Source: Actinotignum schaalii_C
GTDB lineage: Bacteria; Actinomycetota; Actinomycetes; Actinomycetales; Actinomycetaceae
NCBI RefSeq assembly: GCF_034119425.1
Contig: NZ_JAWUEL010000001.1
Location: 56,497 to 120,496, forward strand
Reading direction: 5' to 3'
Length of the DNA stretch: 64,000 nt
Under the pieces are notes generated by a model. That model was not told where the DNA came from and searched no databases. It saw only the letters and a program-made list of their open reading frames with translations. Of the stretch, positions 61,803-64,000 are shown in pieces; position 1 is the first letter of the stretch; each line of letters opens with the position of its first letter. The position numbers and the translations under genes were made by a program.

Positions 61803-63500
61803 ATGGCTTCCGGAGTGATTGATTCCTCCCGTGCTCATGAACCTACCGACACCTCCCCCACCGCCGATATCACCGGCACGGGTGAAGGTCTCGAAACCAA
61901 GTCTTTCGCTGATTTCGGAGTTTCCGAACCCATCGTTCGTGCCCTGGCAGAGCACGGAATTACCCATCCTTTCCCCATCCAAGCGCTCACCCTTCCCGTT
62001 GCCCTGACCGGGCACGATATTATCGGCCAGGCCAAAACCGGCACCGGGAAAACTCTGGGATTCGGCATCCCACTCCTCGAGGTCGCGATAGGACCGAACG
62101 AAGAAGGCTGGGATGCCATGTCCCCAGCAGATCAGGGTAAACCTCAGGCACTCGTCGTGCTCCCTACCCGCGAACTGGCCAAACAGGTTGCCTTAGAGCT
62201 GCGCAACGCCGCAGCCCACCGCACCTTGCGTATTGTCGATATTTACGGCGGGCGTGCCTATGAACCCCAGCAAGAAGCGCTGACCAAGGGTGTCGAAATC
62301 GTGGTAGGCACCCCGGGGCGCATCATTGACCTCATGAAACACGGTGTCCTCGCACTCAGCCGCGTTCGCACCGTGGTCCTTGATGAGGCCGATGAAATGC
62401 TCGACCTCGGTTTTTTGGACGACGTCGAAAAAATCCTCTCCGCAGTTCCACCAACCCGCCACACCATGCTCTTCTCGGCAACCATGCCCGGCCCCGTCAT
62501 CACCATGGCACGCCGCTACATGACGAAACCGACCCATATTCGTGCCCATACTCCCGGTGATGACAGCGCCACCGTGAAAAATATTCGCCAGGTTGCCTAC
62601 CGCGTCCATGCTCTCAATAAAGATGAGGTGGTCTCGCGCATTCTCCAGGCCCAGGGCCGGGAGCGCGCCATTATTTTCTGCCGCACCAAGCGCAATGCAG
62701 CCCGCCTGGCCGATACCTTGCGCGAGCGCGGATTCGCGGTGGGATCCCTGCACGGCGATCTGGGCCAAGGTGCACGGGAACAAACCTTACGGGCCTTCCG
62801 AAAAGGCAAGATTGATGTCCTCGTAGCAACCGATGTAGCTGCCCGCGGCATTGACGTGGATGATGTCCCCCACGTCATTAACTACCAGTGCCCCGAAGAT
62901 GAAAAGATCTATATTCACCGCATCGGCCGCACCGGCCGGGCCGGGAACAAGGGTACCGCCGTGACCTTCGTGGATTGGGAAGATATGCCCCGCTGGTCAC
63001 TTATCAGCAAGCAACTTAACCTCGGTATGGCCGATCCGGTGGAGACATATCACACCTCCGATCACCTCTACACCGATCTCGATATTCCTACTGATGCCGG
63101 CCCGACACTCCCCGAATCCCAGCGGGTACTAGCCGGCTTAGATGCCGAAGAAATTGAGGATCTGGGCGAAACCGGCCACTCGCGGGGCAAGCGCGGGAAT
63201 TCCCAACGTCGCGCGGCTCGCCGGGGCGGGCACGAACGCCGTGGCTCACGCGAACGTGGCGGTGCGCGCCATTCTTCTTCCGCCGGTGGATCGCGCCGTG
63301 CCAAGTCCACCGCCACGAAGGTAGAGGAGCCGCACTCGGGTACCGGGCGGCGTCGTACCGACGAAAAAGAGCAGCGCAGCGCTTCGGGTCGCACTCGGCG
63401 GCGGCTAGGAACCCCGCGCACGCGGGCCGAAACTTCCGCGGCTAGCGAGCAGGCAGGAACGCAGCGGCGTCGTCGTAAACTCTCCCGCAAACTGGATTAA
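61803..63500 (+). CDS. DEAD-box RNA helicase, RhlE-like
   Basis: 565 residues from the ATG at 61803; AGAAAGGAC is upstream. AKTGTGKT (77-84) is motif I, VLDEADEML is motif II, SAT is motif III, and HRIGRTGRAGN is motif VI. After residue 440 there is an Arg/Gly/Ser-rich tail of about 110 residues with basic repeats, likely RNA-binding. The gene is followed by a strong terminator. It is the counterpart of Rv3211 in the adn-DUF3107-rhlE row. Confidence 0.93.
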   Translation: MASGVIDSSRAHEPTDTSPTADITGTGEGLETKSFADFGVSEPIVRALAEHGITHPFPIQALTLPVALTGHDIIGQAKTGTGKTLGFGIPLLEVAIGPNEEGWDAMSPADQGKPQALVVLPTRELAKQVALELRNAAAHRTLRIVDIYGGRAYEPQQEALTKGVEIVVGTPGRIIDLMKHGVLALSRVRTVVLDEADEMLDLGFLDDVEKILSAVPPTRHTMLFSATMPGPVITMARRYMTKPTHIRAHTPGDDSATVKNIRQVAYRVHALNKDEVVSRILQAQGRERAIIFCRTKRNAARLADTLRERGFAVGSLHGDLGQGAREQTLRAFRKGKIDVLVATDVAARGIDVDDVPHVINYQCPEDEKIYIHRIGRTGRAGNKGTAVTFVDWEDMPRWSLISKQLNLGMADPVETYHTSDHLYTDLDIPTDAGPTLPESQRVLAGLDAEEIEDLGETGHSRGKRGNSQRRAARRGGHERRGSRERGGARHSSSAGGSRRAKSTATKVEEPHSGTGRRRTDEKEQRSASGRTRRRLGTPRTRAETSAASEQAGTQRRRRKLSRKLD

Positions 63501-63516
63501 CGCAAGTTAACCACCA

Positions 63517-63556
63517 CAGGCGGGCACCTCCACATTTACCTGGACGTGCCCGCCTG
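63517..63556 (+). terminator. Terminator after the DEAD-box helicase gene
   Basis: CAGGCGGGCAC and GTGCCCGCCTG form an 11-bp stem, extended by TCCA/TGGA across a small inner loop. It is 16 bases past the stop. Confidence 0.85.
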
Positions 63557-63581
63557 AACTTTAAGAAGTGGGCGGAAAAGA

Positions 63582-63626
63582 AGGGTTAATAGACAAAAAG
63601 TGGGTCTAATGACGGCGTGTCGTTAG
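63582..63626 (+). repeat. Left end of an IS1249-like insertion element
   Basis: Begins AGGGTTAATAGACAAAAAG and continues TGGGTCTAATGACGGCGTG. It has an inverted near-copy at 5322-5365. It borders the 3' end of the transposase, as an IS terminal repeat should. The target duplication cannot be checked, as the other end is outside the window. Confidence 0.65.
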
Positions 63627-64000
63627 CTCCCGATCTGGCCTTTACGGATGTTTAGACCGTCTTCCCAGGGGTGCTCGGTATCGATGTGGGTATCGATCTG
63701 GGCGGGCTTATCGCTGGGCGCGCTAACGGGTTTCTTCCGTGTCTGGACCTTGTTAGAAGCGAAATCAGACATCGGTTGAGTGTTGATCGACCTGGAATAA
63801 AGCCAATAATCAAGCGCGGTCAGCAGGTGGGGCTGGGACCAGCCACGATGGGAGTGTAAGAACTCTTTCAACGGCGCGTTCACTCCTCCTTCTAGACGGT
63901 TCGTCGTCGACTCAAGACTGGTTGACACGTCCAGGGTTGGATCAAGGAACGTGAAGAGCACGCCTTGTTTGACGTAGCGGTCAAGGGCACCCACGATACG
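63623..64000 (-). mobile_element. IS1249-like transposase, C-terminal part (cut by window edge)
   Basis: 126 codons on the minus strand, open to the edge. STTNRLEGGVNAPLKEFLHSHRGWSQPHLLTALDYWLYSR matches the C-terminal end of IS1249-type (MULE-like DDE) transposases: the TTNRLEGG block holds the last acidic catalytic residue. The final 50 residues are a variable basic tail. The N-terminal zinc-ribbon part and the two DD residues lie beyond the window. Confidence 0.75.

Overview
The window is high-GC actinobacterial chromosome, most likely from the family Actinomycetaceae; the genus cannot be fixed by reading alone. Pointers are: a class C sortase pilus operon of the Actinomyces type, an AdnAB-like helicase-nuclease pair, the prfB-ftsE-ftsX-M23-smpB-ssrA order, DUF2017/DUF3039/DUF3107 proteins with their usual actinobacterial neighbours, an inositol-phosphate synthase, and an IS1249-like transposase at the right edge. 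Most of the window is core chromosome; the accessory parts are 4.8-5.4 kb, 29.9-35.5 kb, 38.1-41.8 kb and the right edge.

Layout. 0-5 kb: 5' part of leuC diverging from an IclR-type regulator, a GT4 glycosyltransferase, peptide deformylase, and a ChbG/YdjC-like protein that appears to have lost its metal ligands. 5.3-5.6 kb: an isolated IS-end sequence beside tRNA-Glu and tRNA-Gln. 5.8-16.3 kb: an orphan protein, gltX, a MalY-type aminotransferase, an FAH-family protein, a long-chain acyl-CoA ligase, aroE, then an NhaC-type antiporter with a second MalY paralog. 16.5-26.5 kb: tRNA-Leu, bcp, DUF4916, rdgB, rph, an MBL hydrolase, murI, DUF2017, clpS, nicotinate phosphoribosyltransferase, a DEAD/DEAH helicase, DUF3039 and HU. 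26.7-29.9 kb: mprF and a small unknown protein.

29.9-35.3 kb is a three-gene pilus operon on the minus strand: tip adhesin, major pilin, sortase C. A run of ten C lies upstream and a perfect 16-bp hairpin sits between pilin and sortase. 35.7-37.8 kb carries a DoxX-like protein, a PH-domain protein and ino1. 38.1-41.8 kb looks like an accessory pocket ending at the 3' side of tmRNA: a Cna_B cell-wall protein with an LVKTG signal, an unknown protein, a truncated second copy of that protein, and an XRE-ImmA/IrrE regulator pair. Then follow ssrA, smpB, a membrane protein, an M23 hydrolase, ftsX, ftsE and prfB, linking ribosome rescue, division hydrolase control and termination.

48.1-52.7 kb is a compact Tad-type locus: TadA ATPase, two TadB/C membrane proteins, a Flp-like peptide and three TadE/TadG-like pseudopilins. 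52.9-61.1 kb holds a phosphotransferase-like protein converging on adnB-adnA. A perfect 25-bp palindrome separates adnA from DUF3107, followed by a RhlE-type RNA helicase and the IS1249-like element running off the right edge. No CRISPR array, rRNA or prophage structural module was seen.
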